Assembly (NCBI GenBank): GCA_937923405.1
Contig: CALDUY010000020.1
Location: 320,777 to 384,776 of the forward strand
Source of the DNA: an uncultured Gemmataceae bacterium
Lineage (GTDB): Bacteria; Planctomycetota; Planctomycetia; Gemmatales; Gemmataceae
Direction of reading: 5' to 3'
DNA: 64,000 bases
Of this stretch, positions 11,901-16,933 are shown piece by piece. The position numbers were made by a program, and so were the translations under genes. Positions within the stretch are counted from its first letter, which is position 1, and every line of letters begins with the position of its first letter. Under the pieces are notes generated by a model. The model saw only the letters and a list, made by a program, of their open reading frames with translations. It was not told the DNA's origin and ran no database searches.

Positions 11901-13653
11901 GTTCGCCGATGTTCCCCGTCACGGTCAGGCTGAAATCGTTGGTGAAGTAGAGATTGCTGTTCGACGGAGTCGGATCAGGATCGACGCCGATGGCCGCGCT
12001 GGTCTGGATGGTAATGCCACCAGTGTAGGTGTTGATACCACTGACACTACGCAAGGCCCCGCCATTGTTCACGCCGTTGCCGGTCATCGTCAGAGTGTTA
12101 GAGACGACCAGTCGGTTGAACACCCCTGTGACCGAATCGTTGGACAGATTGCGTCCCTTGGCATCGAAGCCAGTGTCGATCTCCAGCTCCAGCGTCGCGC
12201 CATTGTTGACGAACACCGCGCCGGTGCTGAGCGCGCTGGAATCGCGAATGTTGAGAATGCCGGCAGCAATGGTCGTGGTGGCGGTGTAGGTGTTGGCGTT
12301 ATTGAAAATAAGCCGACCTGGTCCGACCTTGGTCAGGCTGACTGGAGCATCCGGAGCCAGTCGCCGTGTGACCACGCCGCTGATAGTCAGATTGGTATTC
12401 GCGGCTACGCCAATTTGGACATCGAACCCGTTGGGAGCCTGACTGCCGAGCGTGACTGTCGAGGCCCAAGTGTTGTTGCCGGTCAAGTTCCGCAGGGCAC
12501 CGACGCCGCCGAAGCCTGGACCGTTGAGCGTCAACAGCTCGTCTAGAACCGTGAAGCCGCCACCCACGTCGCCACGCAGTTCGAGGGTGCCCGTCTTAGT
12601 AAGGGTGCGATTGACCACGGTGCCGTTCTGCGCAGTGCCGCCTTCACCCAACGCCAGTGGATGCGAGATGGCCAAGATGCCGTCGTTGATCGTGGTCAAG
12701 CCGCGATAGGTGTTCGCTGCCGCCAGCACCACCGTGCCCAGACCTTCCTTAATCAGACTATGCCCAGCACCCAGATCGCTGACTTGCCCGGTAATCGTGA
12801 GCGTGGTTCCCGCCGTGGCTCCGAGCGTGGACGTGCTGTCCAGCTTGATTGGACCACCCCAGATGTTATTGCCCGCGAAGTTCTGCAAGGCACCATCGCT
12901 AGAGATGCCTGGTCCGTTGAGGATCAACTCCTCTGGAATCACTCCAACAACATTGCTGACCTGCAGCTGAGAATTAGTGCCAATCGTTGTGCCCGCTGCC
13001 GTGCTACCCAGAGCGTTGACGTGCGTAATGCGGAGAATACCTGCATTGTTCTCCAGGGTGATCGGGCCATTGAAGGCGATGTTGTCACCTGCCAGAATCA
13101 GCGTCCCCAAGCCCTGCTTGGCCAGTTCTGGGGTCGAAGCACCGCTCAAACGACCGTTGATGAGTAGGTCGGCTCCTTGATTGACGGTGATAAACTGCTT
13201 GGTTCCGAGAGTTGCGCCGAGTTCGATGTCGAACTCGATGCGCGAACCAGTCGTCAGCGCATTGACAAAGATCGAACCGCTGCCGGTGATTGACGGAGTC
13301 CCCAGCGTGATGCGATTGCCGGTCAGAATGTAGTTATTGCCCGAGAAAGTAATGCGATCGAAGGTCGCGCCGACGAGGTTGTTGTTGGAGACGAAGCTGA
13401 TGGCGCTGTCGTTAAAGACCAGCGATTCCTGAGCGGCGGGATCGCCCGTGGGAGCGACGTTGCCCACCCAGTTGGCTGGGTTGCTCCAGTTGGGGTTGGC
13501 CCCGGCTCCCGTCCAGATAAAGGTGGTCGCGGGAGCCAGACGATCTTCGAGACGTTCAAGTTTTAATCTCGGGGGCGTGCCACGTCGGATTTGCCGATTC
13601 GACTTGGGGGAAACCAACGCGCGCACGAAGCGCGTCCACAGGTGACGCTTCAT
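1..13653 (-). CDS. Giant mosaic surface/secreted protein (beta-strand repeats, BNR-like propeller, Ig-like repeats), C-terminus outside window
   Basis: One frame stays open from the ATG at 13653 to base 1, giving 4551 residues with no stop seen; the C-terminus lies off the left edge. A GAAGAGG sequence sits 7 nt before the ATG. Residues about 32-42 read LKLERLEDRLAP, an N-terminal motif common in giant planctomycete exported proteins. From N to C: autotransporter-associated beta-strand (PATR) repeats with an N-T-Y core (residues about 85-1020), BNR/sialidase-like segments such as VWKTKNGGQTW (about 1180-2420), more PATR repeats (about 2430-3420), then Ig-like domains with VTFTATV and GTVTF strands (about 3550 to the end). 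A 65-residue module with VQAALNAL recurs at least eight times. Both ends and the middle read sensibly in the same frame. The role is unknown; cell-surface adhesion or structure is an inference. The plus-strand ORFs over this region are shadows. Confidence 0.9.
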   Translation of the reverse strand, partial: MKRHLWTRFVRALVSPKSNRQIRRGTPPRLKLERLEDRLAPATTFIWTGAGANPNWSNPANWVGNVAPTGDPAAQESLVFNDSAISFVSNNNLVGATFDRITFSGNNYILTGNRITLGTPSITGSGSIFVNALTTGSRIEFDIELGATLGTKQFITVNQGADLLINGRLSGASTPELAKQGLGTLILAGDNIAFNGPITLENNAGILRITHVNALGSTAAGTTIGTNSQLQVSNVVGVIPEELILNGPGISSDGALQNFAGNNIWGGPIKLDSTSTLGATAGTTLTITGQVSDLGAGHSLIKEGLGTVVLAAANTYRGLTTINDGILAISHPLALGEGGTAQNGTVVNRTLTKTGTLELRGDVGGGFTVLDELLTLNGPGFGGVGALRNLTGNNTWASTVTLGSQAPNGFDVQIGVAANTNLTISGVVTRRLAPDAPVSLTKVGPGRLIFNNANTYTATTTIAAGILNIRDSSALSTGAVFVNNGATLELEIDTGFDAKGRNLSNDSVTGVFNRLVVSNTLTMTGNGVNNGGALRSVSGINTYTGGITIQTSAAIGVDPDPTPSNSNLYFTNDFSLTVTGNIGEPTGSPASLVKVGTGHLILPNANSYTNTTTIQQGWITIRNGGSLGGLLPFISDTLLPAATVAEGAALHIKPLTAGASINLIKPLILSGTGITHPFALISQKGALMSLSGQNTVGGTEFTRKTDIRLNGQAGIGVELLGPSTVSTLTITSSIANGTTAGGIVKLGSQLLALQGDGTYTGANTIREGVLRVQHNSALGTASTGTIATGNNTYTTTTTTVDRGIAELQSITVGGTPGTYTLTFNGHTTAPISHSATAAEVQAALNALPSISGVGGTVSVTQSGNVYMVQFLGSLVGFNQPQLVATSSGGPILTIATLMNGDGAALQLQSSVAWLNGGVSTGMNIWHENLVLNSPGNTAFGSSALTVLGNDNLWRGSVNLLDSATIQVPPSARLTIFGGVTDTGAPTVSGSNLTLIGGGKLALGGNGTFRGTTYVDEGTLVVANNSALGATGISEVQQVELTGFSLGTFTLEFNGSVTPELPFIATAAQVQAALNALPSIAGVNGSVSVSRTDDVFTITFGGSFFGFDQPQLIGQGFGGANVASITTLVQGGGGTIVADGASLQLQGSVAIAGEPLILQGKGTANTNNVPVGWFNEGPSPSNNWPAPNIPSAVTGRVTGVVADPSDPNVIYAATAAGGVWKTKNGGQTWLPLFDLQNGTSEVQDITVTGTGGGFTIEFMGHVTPVLPVGASEIVVQAALNDLPSIGGVFGSVTVIQTGNTYRVTFGGDLASENVPPMIATRVGGSGGATATVTTIGDGIPSNAVMYVGTITIDTNQFLFNTSTPNPNYRAIYIGTGETNNSSDSYYGTGIYRSTDAGVHWTLVSGTQHQYLTVTGLAGNYTLSFNGSEQSSSLGVQATAAQVKAALDGLSTIGGVGSSVNVTRTGIAEVQQFSVIGSQGTFILGFNGAFTAELAYNAAAADVQTALNGLSTIGGVGGNVTVTSTSANNVTTYTVTFGGTLNIFTQPLLVGQGVGGTPPPVVTTPTRLVTGGARYDITFNGFLGTVDNPLIQATATGGATANVVINNPFNPFLYKGISKILIDPANTNLLYVASGDGALGVNEVQRIRPRLNNGQTFTLTFTGRDSTGTVVSLTTVPILFDNSNNQTRQQMRADIENALNALANIGGIGGFVIVQVQNGGMLGLRFNITFSGVLSETNVQQLTGNPPPPPGFPSLEIVTTRQGQSQKVINGTEGGAGVWRLFNNTWENLTAVVSTKRNSVPTTQSLPPTEGAFAISGPNTTGTGNPNPPRTPGPDDDYRITFPSTQATWSDIALIYTDRNNTPNGGVGPAGPVLYAALGTADGGALTPNPNNGIFWTKNPNVANVNSVIWYVGDPGGSPFSSPAVDPEPNSVDQRSSSGTPLGQFLIPVQPSGTPPQPAIALNGNIKLSAVAGTYLNTSTVYASVATPNRTLRGLYVTNNGGQTWTQVTVPSYMAAQGDYANAILAVTAQQVFVGGYEQNPTTHLGNVLRTLDGGANWVDFSNSGFGPHTGIHSFFRDSSGRILVGTDGGVWRLETNGLWVNLNGNMTIAQVNGIASHPTNLGIMLAGIQSNGVARFNNGLAWTSTSGGGGGQVRIDQQNPNFAYQVTLNRGANATLSRSTNGGLTWTPLNVTLTREVVPLLLDSVNTSRLLVGGSNLQESTDRGTTWVPLNNSVPLGNRLVAAAAIATFQGAFVPDPDFPLVTDKGINIYDPDTIYYTTGETILVSKNRGITWVERVDGVDGLGSLFDIQVDPRNRDTAYVVRNALGHGKVFKTTNAGQDWVDITNNLPDLAVWKIVIDPRSGDLYIGTDNGVYLLPQGDTTSNWVRFGSGLGNVQVRDLELNLNTNTLRAGTYGRGVFLLYLDDSSAEAGALQAVSGTSTWTGPIYLIGSANENEVHIGANGTQVLQNGFATASVNISGSIRDYFVGSDPRLVKIGEGDVIFSGSNTYAGITEVREGVLVVRNARALGSPNGHTEVMDGAALELESDLELEPITINGNGILFNGHFTGALRNVANNNTYTGPLTLGTDTTIGVDSGSSLTIGSKAGLQGIGTIGDDGAGFQLTKELTGTLILASANTYEGLTEIVAGAIQVRHGNALGSTTAATRVRDGAQLQMFASPENPLVVEGETLILAGTGIDGTGALLNVGGETTWRGPIQLNTLPGFAPNTLPPGAVAFGVSTATGNLIIDDQISQALASGLIKVGPGRMTLSQANTYTGTTFINAGTLRVQHNGALGTNNTQEIQRVTVNGPPGSTFTLSFNGVLTTNLAFNATAAQVQTALNNILPAGITAAVVRTTTTAGLPGNTVTSFVFTVTFTTTPAGQNLPLMGVLVNGGASAAVSVVADGGIGTRVATGATLEIDGSASNLNIVGETLALNGNGVGGNGALRNVAGNNTWTGGVILQTNTSMGAAANSELLISGQVQDPVIQQFFNPPTSAPVPSASLTKVGQGTIALSNANPYGGQTFVNQGILNIRNAGALGTTGPEIQRVTLNVTGTVGTFQLSFRGEFTSPLAFDVPASGGVGPTASMQNALNALSTIGGVGGSVTVTQSGNVYTITFGGTLAIGNQPQIFGIGFSGVTVVVDTFRDGPEGTVVASGATLQVQGGITVSTEDLTINGPGFQGRGALENLSGENAWTRPILLGSSSSIGAAAGRLTIPTSINEASPGFAVTKVGPATVRYSGGAGTSNTYTGLTQINEGTLELAKTSGAVAINGNLTIGDTLAGDAVAHWLESNQVIDPATIRVESDGLLDLNGLAETVATLRILDGEARTGDNGTLTVSELEMVGGQITLGDNSQLVMNGNVTATSSATEQGLITGTGTFDLNGTTRTFFVNDGPQATDLRFGPGTTIAGGSAGLIKRGAGRMEIDGVGTYTGPTEIFVGELQVDGSIGNVQLKGGTLSGTGTVGTITGGSPAVGTVAPGASGPGTLRSGSAEWGSETNFVVDLDPVLGSDLLEVDGDIDLGNANLVALIGPNVAVGIPFTIIQTLNGGEVIGQFAQGTVTFIDGKKYLIQYFTDHVVIIRTKADVILTLNSSANPSVYGQEVIYTFTVTPESGSGTIPSTTQVTFTFDTVFTETKNIGTGTVTFDPQLLIGGPLAVGAHTLRADFLGDDDFNAATIHLTPNQQVNKASTAIVVNSLPPSLVAGQPLVVSAQVNAVAPGGSYPGSSLPSGFVTVSINGGAPSDPVALDASSNANFPINGLPAGTHQVVVTYLGDGNYLGSVSEEYQIVVDKASTTLVVGVPNLSLARGNDMTFTATVSPAAPGSGVATGPVQFYLDVINPLNLIGVGSLDTNGVASVTSNTLPAGVRTIIAVYAGDNNFLGSQGSNSYTVLPAVTTTTLTSSRPTSSVFGENVTFEATVQSVLPVNGIPTGQVTFRIDGVFHSTVTLNAQGKASFTTNSLAVGNRLITAEFFDPTQPDINDQFGPSSASITQVVNQSNTAVVSVVGAPAVSVAGQLVTYTATVTSVAPGSGVPNGTVTFLVDGQEVGTAPLVGNVATLPIPFLSAGTFTVTANYNGSTSYLPSSLSVQRQINKSDTSTTVTLSPMTPVSGQTLTFTAQVSPVAPGGTAPGSFVPSGQVVFTLDGVNQPPVNLVNGVAQLIVPGLPAGQHRISVAYLGDANYNLSETSSDLIFSVGKSATNVVITTPSTPLAKGNDMTFTATVSAAAPGSGIPTGQLTFFYNTISTGTQMGTFFLVNGTASITTNSLPAGPLTIIAVYVGDENFLSKTETTPYTVLPAVTTTALTSSHPGGSRFGEAVTFEAFVSPVIPANGIPFGEVTFKVDGVPLIPSVSLDSTGRARLTVDSLLVGSRTITAEFNDTTLPVSDVQFATSSATITQVVAKADTTAEVASLLPISVVGQQVTIQARIQSVLPGGGIPTGPVSFFVNGQLRGQAAVIDGIATVQILFNAAGTFNVTARYLGSDNHNASPMSDPIQQRVVPFASQVGITQSTANSVFAQAVTFTATVRGGPLNGPRNQIPPGTVTFIIDGVARPA
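3380..6380 (-). repeat. PATR (autotransporter-associated beta-strand) repeat block B
   Basis: A second run of N-T-Y beta-strand units lies C-terminal to the propeller segment of the giant protein. Examples are GSNTYAGITEV near 6130, ANTYEGLTEI near 5740, ANTYTGTTFI near 5330 and SNTYTGLTQI near 3910. Spacing is about 400 to 450 nt where other modules intervene. Confidence 0.7.
6380..10130 (-). other. BNR/sialidase-like propeller segments inside the giant gene
   Basis: Translated minus-strand segments show BNR/Asp-box and VPS10-like strands: VVADPSDPNVIYAATAAGG and VWKTKNGGQTW near 10000, STDAGVHWTLV near 9460, STNGGLTW near 7120, STDRGTTW near 6990, SKNRGITW near 6800, TTNAGQDW near 6650 and GTYGRGVFLL near 6410. 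This pattern is typical of multi-bladed beta-propellers. Copies of the VQAALNAL module interrupt it between about 10000 and 8400. It is one region of the 1-13653 reading frame, not a separate gene. Confidence 0.65.
10580..13400 (-). repeat. PATR (autotransporter-associated beta-strand) repeat block A
   Basis: This part of the giant gene encodes repeating units with the pattern L-I-x-x-G-x-G-x-L-x-x-x-x-x-N-T-Y-x-G-x-T-x-I-x-x-G-x-L. Examples are NNANTYTATTTI near 12290, NANSYTNTTTI near 11830 and AANTYRGLTTI near 12710. Such units form a right-handed beta-helix stalk in autotransporter-like proteins (family knowledge). The units vary at DNA level, so this is an old protein repeat and not a recent tandem duplication. 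Confidence 0.75.
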
Positions 13654-14077
13654 CGCTCACAGCCTCTTCAAAATGGTATGATGCCGGAATCGGATTGTTC
13701 CACAATTGCGGGGATTTCCCCGACGGATCGCCTACTTGTACTTCACTTAGGTGAATAGAGAAGGAAAAAAGTTCCCGGGCAGATTTTCCCTCTCCATCTG
13801 CAGGCTCCCACCGACACTCTCCGTCCCCGCGCAGTTCCGTTAGAGATACCCGACAGTATAGCGATTGCCGATTGGGAAGTCCCGAGAAAAACGACTGCTT
13901 CCGCAATCCGGGCAAGCTAGATCGTGACTGAGGCATCGGTGTCACCTGCTCTGTCAACTATGCGGATTCTGTCAACGACTACCAACTCTGACCGTTAGGA
14001 CTGATTTACCGACTCGCTTCTTCTGCTTGACTAGCTTGGTTACAATACAAACGATCACCGCTCTCGGGAGACACTTC
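13654..14077. other. Divergent intergenic region, no gene seen
   Basis: These 424 bases separate the giant gene from an HtrA-like gene on the other strand and must hold both promoters. A minus-strand TATACT occurs at 13860-13855 but has no good -35 partner. A 133-codon minus-strand ORF (13957-13556) overlaps the start of the giant gene in another frame and resembles no family. I see no repeat, RNA gene or strong hairpin. Confidence 0.5.
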
Positions 14078-15091
14078 ATGTCACGATTTTGGCGTCATTT
14101 CATCACTAATGGTGGAGAGGAGCCGCCTCCCTCTGTCCAACCGCTTCGTCCCGATCCCGAAGAACAGGAGGCCCTAGATGCCTACTCCTCGGTTGTCGTG
14201 CGAGTCGCTGAGCAACTGCGACCAGCGGTCGTCAATCTTCGGGCCGGTCGCGGACGAACGCAGGGAAACGGCTCAGGTGTGCTGTTTTCCCCCGATGGTT
14301 TTTTGCTCACCAACCATCACGTCGTCCAAGGGCAGGATCGCATTCGGGTCCGCTTGATTTCTGGAGAAGAACTCTCCGGTCGGGTCGTCGGCAACGATCC
14401 GCCTACCGATCTGGCTGTTGTCCAGGCCGAGGGCGACACTTTCCCCCAGGCAGAATTGGGCGATTCGTCTCAGCTTCGCGTCGGTCAACTCGTGGTGGCG
14501 ATCGGCAGCCCCCTAGGATTCGAGTCCACCGTGACCGCTGGCGTCATCAGTGCCGTTGGTCGCACGCTGCGTAGCATCTCCGGCCATCTCGTCGATCAGG
14601 TCATCCAGACCGATGCGGCCCTTAATCCAGGCAACAGTGGAGGCCCTCTCGTCGACAGCAAAGGCCGTGTCATTGGAATAAACACCGCGGTGATCCAACC
14701 GGCCCAAGGAATTTGCTTCGCTATTCCCGTGAACATCGCGCGACAAATTTTGCCGCAGTTGCTGCAGCATGGGCGGGTGTTCCGTGGTTATCTCGGCTTG
14801 CAGGGCCGAGTCGTGCCCCTCCCCCGGCCGCTGCAACGTCAGTTCGACCTGACCCAGCAGACCGGAGTGGAAGTCTTGCAATTGGAAGAAGACGGTCCCG
14901 CGTCCCAGGCTGGCCTTAGGGAAGAGGATGTCATCCTTGCCCTAGGAGACACGCCCGCCACCAGCATCGACGACCTGCACCGCCTCCTCTTACGCTTGCC
15001 TGTAGGAGTGCCGACTACCATCACGGTGCTTCGCGGCCAACGGCGGTTGGTGCGTATGGTCATTCCGACCGACTACCCTATCGCCAACTGA
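14078..15091 (+). CDS. HtrA-like trypsin-fold serine protease with one PDZ domain
   Basis: Degrades or processes misfolded proteins (family role). The 337-residue product has the S1C triad: His81 in TNHHVV, Asp111 in TDLAVV and Ser187 in GNSGGP. One PDZ-like domain covers about residues 225-330. The start is the ATG at 14078, with GGGAG ending 7 nt upstream; an in-frame TTG 17 codons earlier lacks such a site. There is no N-terminal hydrophobic segment, only a short acidic, proline-rich stretch, so the protein looks cytoplasmic or is exported by an unrecognised route. It is transcribed divergently from the giant surface protein; a functional link is only a guess. A second HtrA at 19595 does carry a signal peptide. 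Confidence 0.9.
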   Translation: MSRFWRHFITNGGEEPPPSVQPLRPDPEEQEALDAYSSVVVRVAEQLRPAVVNLRAGRGRTQGNGSGVLFSPDGFLLTNHHVVQGQDRIRVRLISGEELSGRVVGNDPPTDLAVVQAEGDTFPQAELGDSSQLRVGQLVVAIGSPLGFESTVTAGVISAVGRTLRSISGHLVDQVIQTDAALNPGNSGGPLVDSKGRVIGINTAVIQPAQGICFAIPVNIARQILPQLLQHGRVFRGYLGLQGRVVPLPRPLQRQFDLTQQTGVEVLQLEEDGPASQAGLREEDVILALGDTPATSIDDLHRLLLRLPVGVPTTITVLRGQRRLVRMVIPTDYPIAN

Positions 15092-15131
15092 CCCTCGCTA
15101 GATTCGGCCCAACATTACGGGGATCCCAACG

Positions 15132-15163
15132 GTAGTCGCAGGCTTTAGCCTGCGCTCTGCTAC
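15132..15163. repeat. Intergenic palindromic repeat unit (GCAGGCTTTAGCCTGC core)
   Basis: A perfect 16-nt palindrome at 15138-15153 is flanked by outer arms GTAG (15132-15135) and CTAC (15160-15163). It lies between two convergent genes and could act as a bidirectional terminator, although no T-run follows. Closely related sequences occur near 42531-42591, which marks it as a dispersed REP-like element. Confidence 0.6.
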
Positions 15164-15181
15164 ACCATCTTGTAACGCGCA

Positions 15182-16318
15182 CTAGAACGACCATTCGGCC
15201 CGGAAAACGATGCCGTCGAAGCCGAGGTTGCCGACTGAGCGAATCCGCTTGCCAGGGTGGGCGTCGTCGACGAAGTCAGAGAACTCGACCATGTTGAACC
15301 AAGTGATGAATTCGTATCCGCCCGAGATGCGGAAGTTGCCCTTCTGAAAACTCAGGCCGAGGCCCAGGTCCATGATCGGCACGACCCGAGTGTAGCGTTC
15401 CGTCACATCAACGATAACGAACTCGTCGTTGGCGATCTCGCTGGCCCGGGCAGTGAATTGACCGGTGAGCATCGACGCACTGCCACGCAGGTACAGTCCC
15501 AGATGATCGAGCAGTTTCCACTGCGACTCCGCGCCGGCGCGGAGTCCGCCGCCTTCGAAGTCGAGTTGTCGAGTCACCACATCCTTGGCCACATCCCCAC
15601 CCTGATAGGTCGCGGTCAGTCGCTGGTCGAGATTGGCGTAGCGTGGCCCCGCGAACACCCGCACTTGCAGCTTTTCGCCCAGTTCAAACCGCTTACCGAC
15701 CTCGAAGTCAAAGACGTTGAAGTTCAGGCTACTGCTGGCACTGGCCCCGTCGACCAGGACGATGGTGCTGGGGTGCGTCAGGGTGGCGAAAACCGTGCCG
15801 CCATCCGGAGCCGGAGCCACTCCGTCGGCCGTGGAACGGAAGTAGCTATACCGAGCAAACACCTCCAGTTCGTCGGCGAAGCGATACCCCACAGCAACGC
15901 GTAGACCGGAATCATAGTGTCCATCGACCGACTGAATCGAGCCGACCGGTCCCCAGTTGGGGTTCGTGCCAACGATGGCGTAGGTCTGTCCACCGCGTCG
16001 AGCGGCTAGAAGTAAGTATTCGCCCTCGAAGAGCCAGTCGCTGCCGTGTTTTTCCCTTTGAATGTAAACAGTCCGATGATGGATCGGCTCGCCGGGAATG
16101 CCGGACTCGTGGCTCTCCGGCGTCGAGGCCGGCCCAAGCGGATCGCCACTCGGCAGCTGCGCCGTTGGCGGTGGGTGCGGTACGTTGGATCCCAATGCGA
16201 CAGGTTGCGGCACGGGCGGCAGCGACGAAGGAGGCGTGGCCGTTTGAGCAAGTGACGAACCAGCTATTGCCAGGACGACAAGCCATGCGGTCGAGCCACT
16301 CCATTTCGAGCGAGGCAT
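15182..16318 (-). CDS. Lpg1974/BBP7-type outer-membrane beta-barrel protein
   Basis: Predicted outer-membrane barrel of 378 residues. It has a signal peptide (hydrophobic TAWLVVLAIAGSSLAQ, residues about 10-25), a proline-rich linker to about residue 80, then alternating amphipathic strands such as LRVAVGYRFADELEVFARYSYF and FRISGGYEF. It ends in a terminal aromatic residue (AEWSF), as barrel proteins do. This is the Legionella-OMP-like family that is abundant in planctomycetes. The start is supported by a very strong GGAGGAGGAGGG just upstream of the ATG. It stands alone and converges with the HtrA-like gene. The transported substrate, if any, is unknown. Confidence 0.8.
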   Translation of the reverse strand: MPRSKWSGSTAWLVVLAIAGSSLAQTATPPSSLPPVPQPVALGSNVPHPPPTAQLPSGDPLGPASTPESHESGIPGEPIHHRTVYIQREKHGSDWLFEGEYLLLAARRGGQTYAIVGTNPNWGPVGSIQSVDGHYDSGLRVAVGYRFADELEVFARYSYFRSTADGVAPAPDGGTVFATLTHPSTIVLVDGASASSSLNFNVFDFEVGKRFELGEKLQVRVFAGPRYANLDQRLTATYQGGDVAKDVVTRQLDFEGGGLRAGAESQWKLLDHLGLYLRGSASMLTGQFTARASEIANDEFVIVDVTERYTRVVPIMDLGLGLSFQKGNFRISGGYEFITWFNMVEFSDFVDDAHPGKRIRSVGNLGFDGIVFRAEWSF

Positions 16319-16472
16319 AACCCTCCTCCTCCGCTAGCAGCCCTCTGAGCCGGATTCTTGTTTTGGAATGTGCTGCGGCTATAGCGAGCGCTGAGACGGG
16401 GTGCAAGCCGAGTTCCTCGTCCTCGGCCAGATCGAGAAGAAAGCGAATCCCCGCCCTGACACATGTCGCCGT

Positions 16473-16706
16473 TCAACGAGTGTCGTCGGGTTGCCATTCA
16501 AAATCACTAGCTTTGCGCAACAACCGATACGACCAGCGTTCGACGCGGAGCCATTCCGACTCGGTCGCCGCGATCACTTCGTAGAACTGAGCTTCTAGAG
16601 CTTCCAGGGCAAACGTCTCATTTCCATCAGTCGCCAATAGGGGGCCGTCTCCCTCGCTCCAATTCGCGGGCAAAACCAGTCCATCGATCAAACAGCGTAA
16701 CAGCAC
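16473..16706 (-). CDS. Small hypothetical protein, 77 residues, GTG start
   Basis: I do not recognise a family. The start is the GTG at 16706, preceded by AGGAGGA at about 8 nt, giving an acidic 77-residue protein with a run of alternating charged and aromatic residues (ALEAQFYEVIAATESEWLRVERW). There is no signal peptide or membrane segment. The same 38 bp, including this ribosome-binding site and GTG, are duplicated 73 bp upstream (16768-16805), where the GTG opens a different frame. The longer 116-codon version of the frame only adds low-complexity residues translated from that duplication. Confidence 0.5.
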   Translation of the reverse strand: MLLRCLIDGLVLPANWSEGDGPLLATDGNETFALEALEAQFYEVIAATESEWLRVERWSYRLLRKASDFEWQPDDTR

Positions 16707-16805
16707 TGAGTTTCCTCCTGGAGCTGCTCCCTGGTGTCCGGAGCCGGAGCCGGCTCCGGAGGAGGAGGCGTAACAGCACTGAGTTTCCTCCTGGAGCTGC
16801 TCCCT
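16695..16805. repeat. Two direct copies of a 38-bp sequence containing a ribosome-binding site and start
   Basis: Copies at 16695-16732 and 16768-16805 are identical over 38 bp. They are separated by 35 bp that contain the GC-rich inverted repeat GAGCCGGCTC. Read on the minus strand, each copy carries AGGAGGAAACTCAGTG, a Shine-Dalgarno followed by a GTG. The 73-bp period is not a multiple of three. Confidence 0.85.
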
Positions 16806-16933
16806 CCCTCTAATGCCCACCATATCCCCCGCGATTTTTGCTTACCAGCCTGGTAGTCGCTTTTCAGAAGCAAGGAGTTCGTTTATGATCGACACTAGGT
16901 TCGCCTCTAGGAATTACTCGGAATTAACCGCCA

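Noticed and set aside
175..13180. Many plus-strand ORFs of 60 to 320 codons (for example 1684-2481, 2545-3516, 9433-10323)
   Set aside because: They are antisense shadows of the giant minus-strand gene; their translations are Arg/Asp-rich without domains, and the minus frame reads clear repeat motifs throughout.
13556..13957. 133-codon minus-strand ORF
   Set aside because: It overlaps the start of the giant gene in another frame and resembles no family; the LEDRLAP reading is clearly the coding one.
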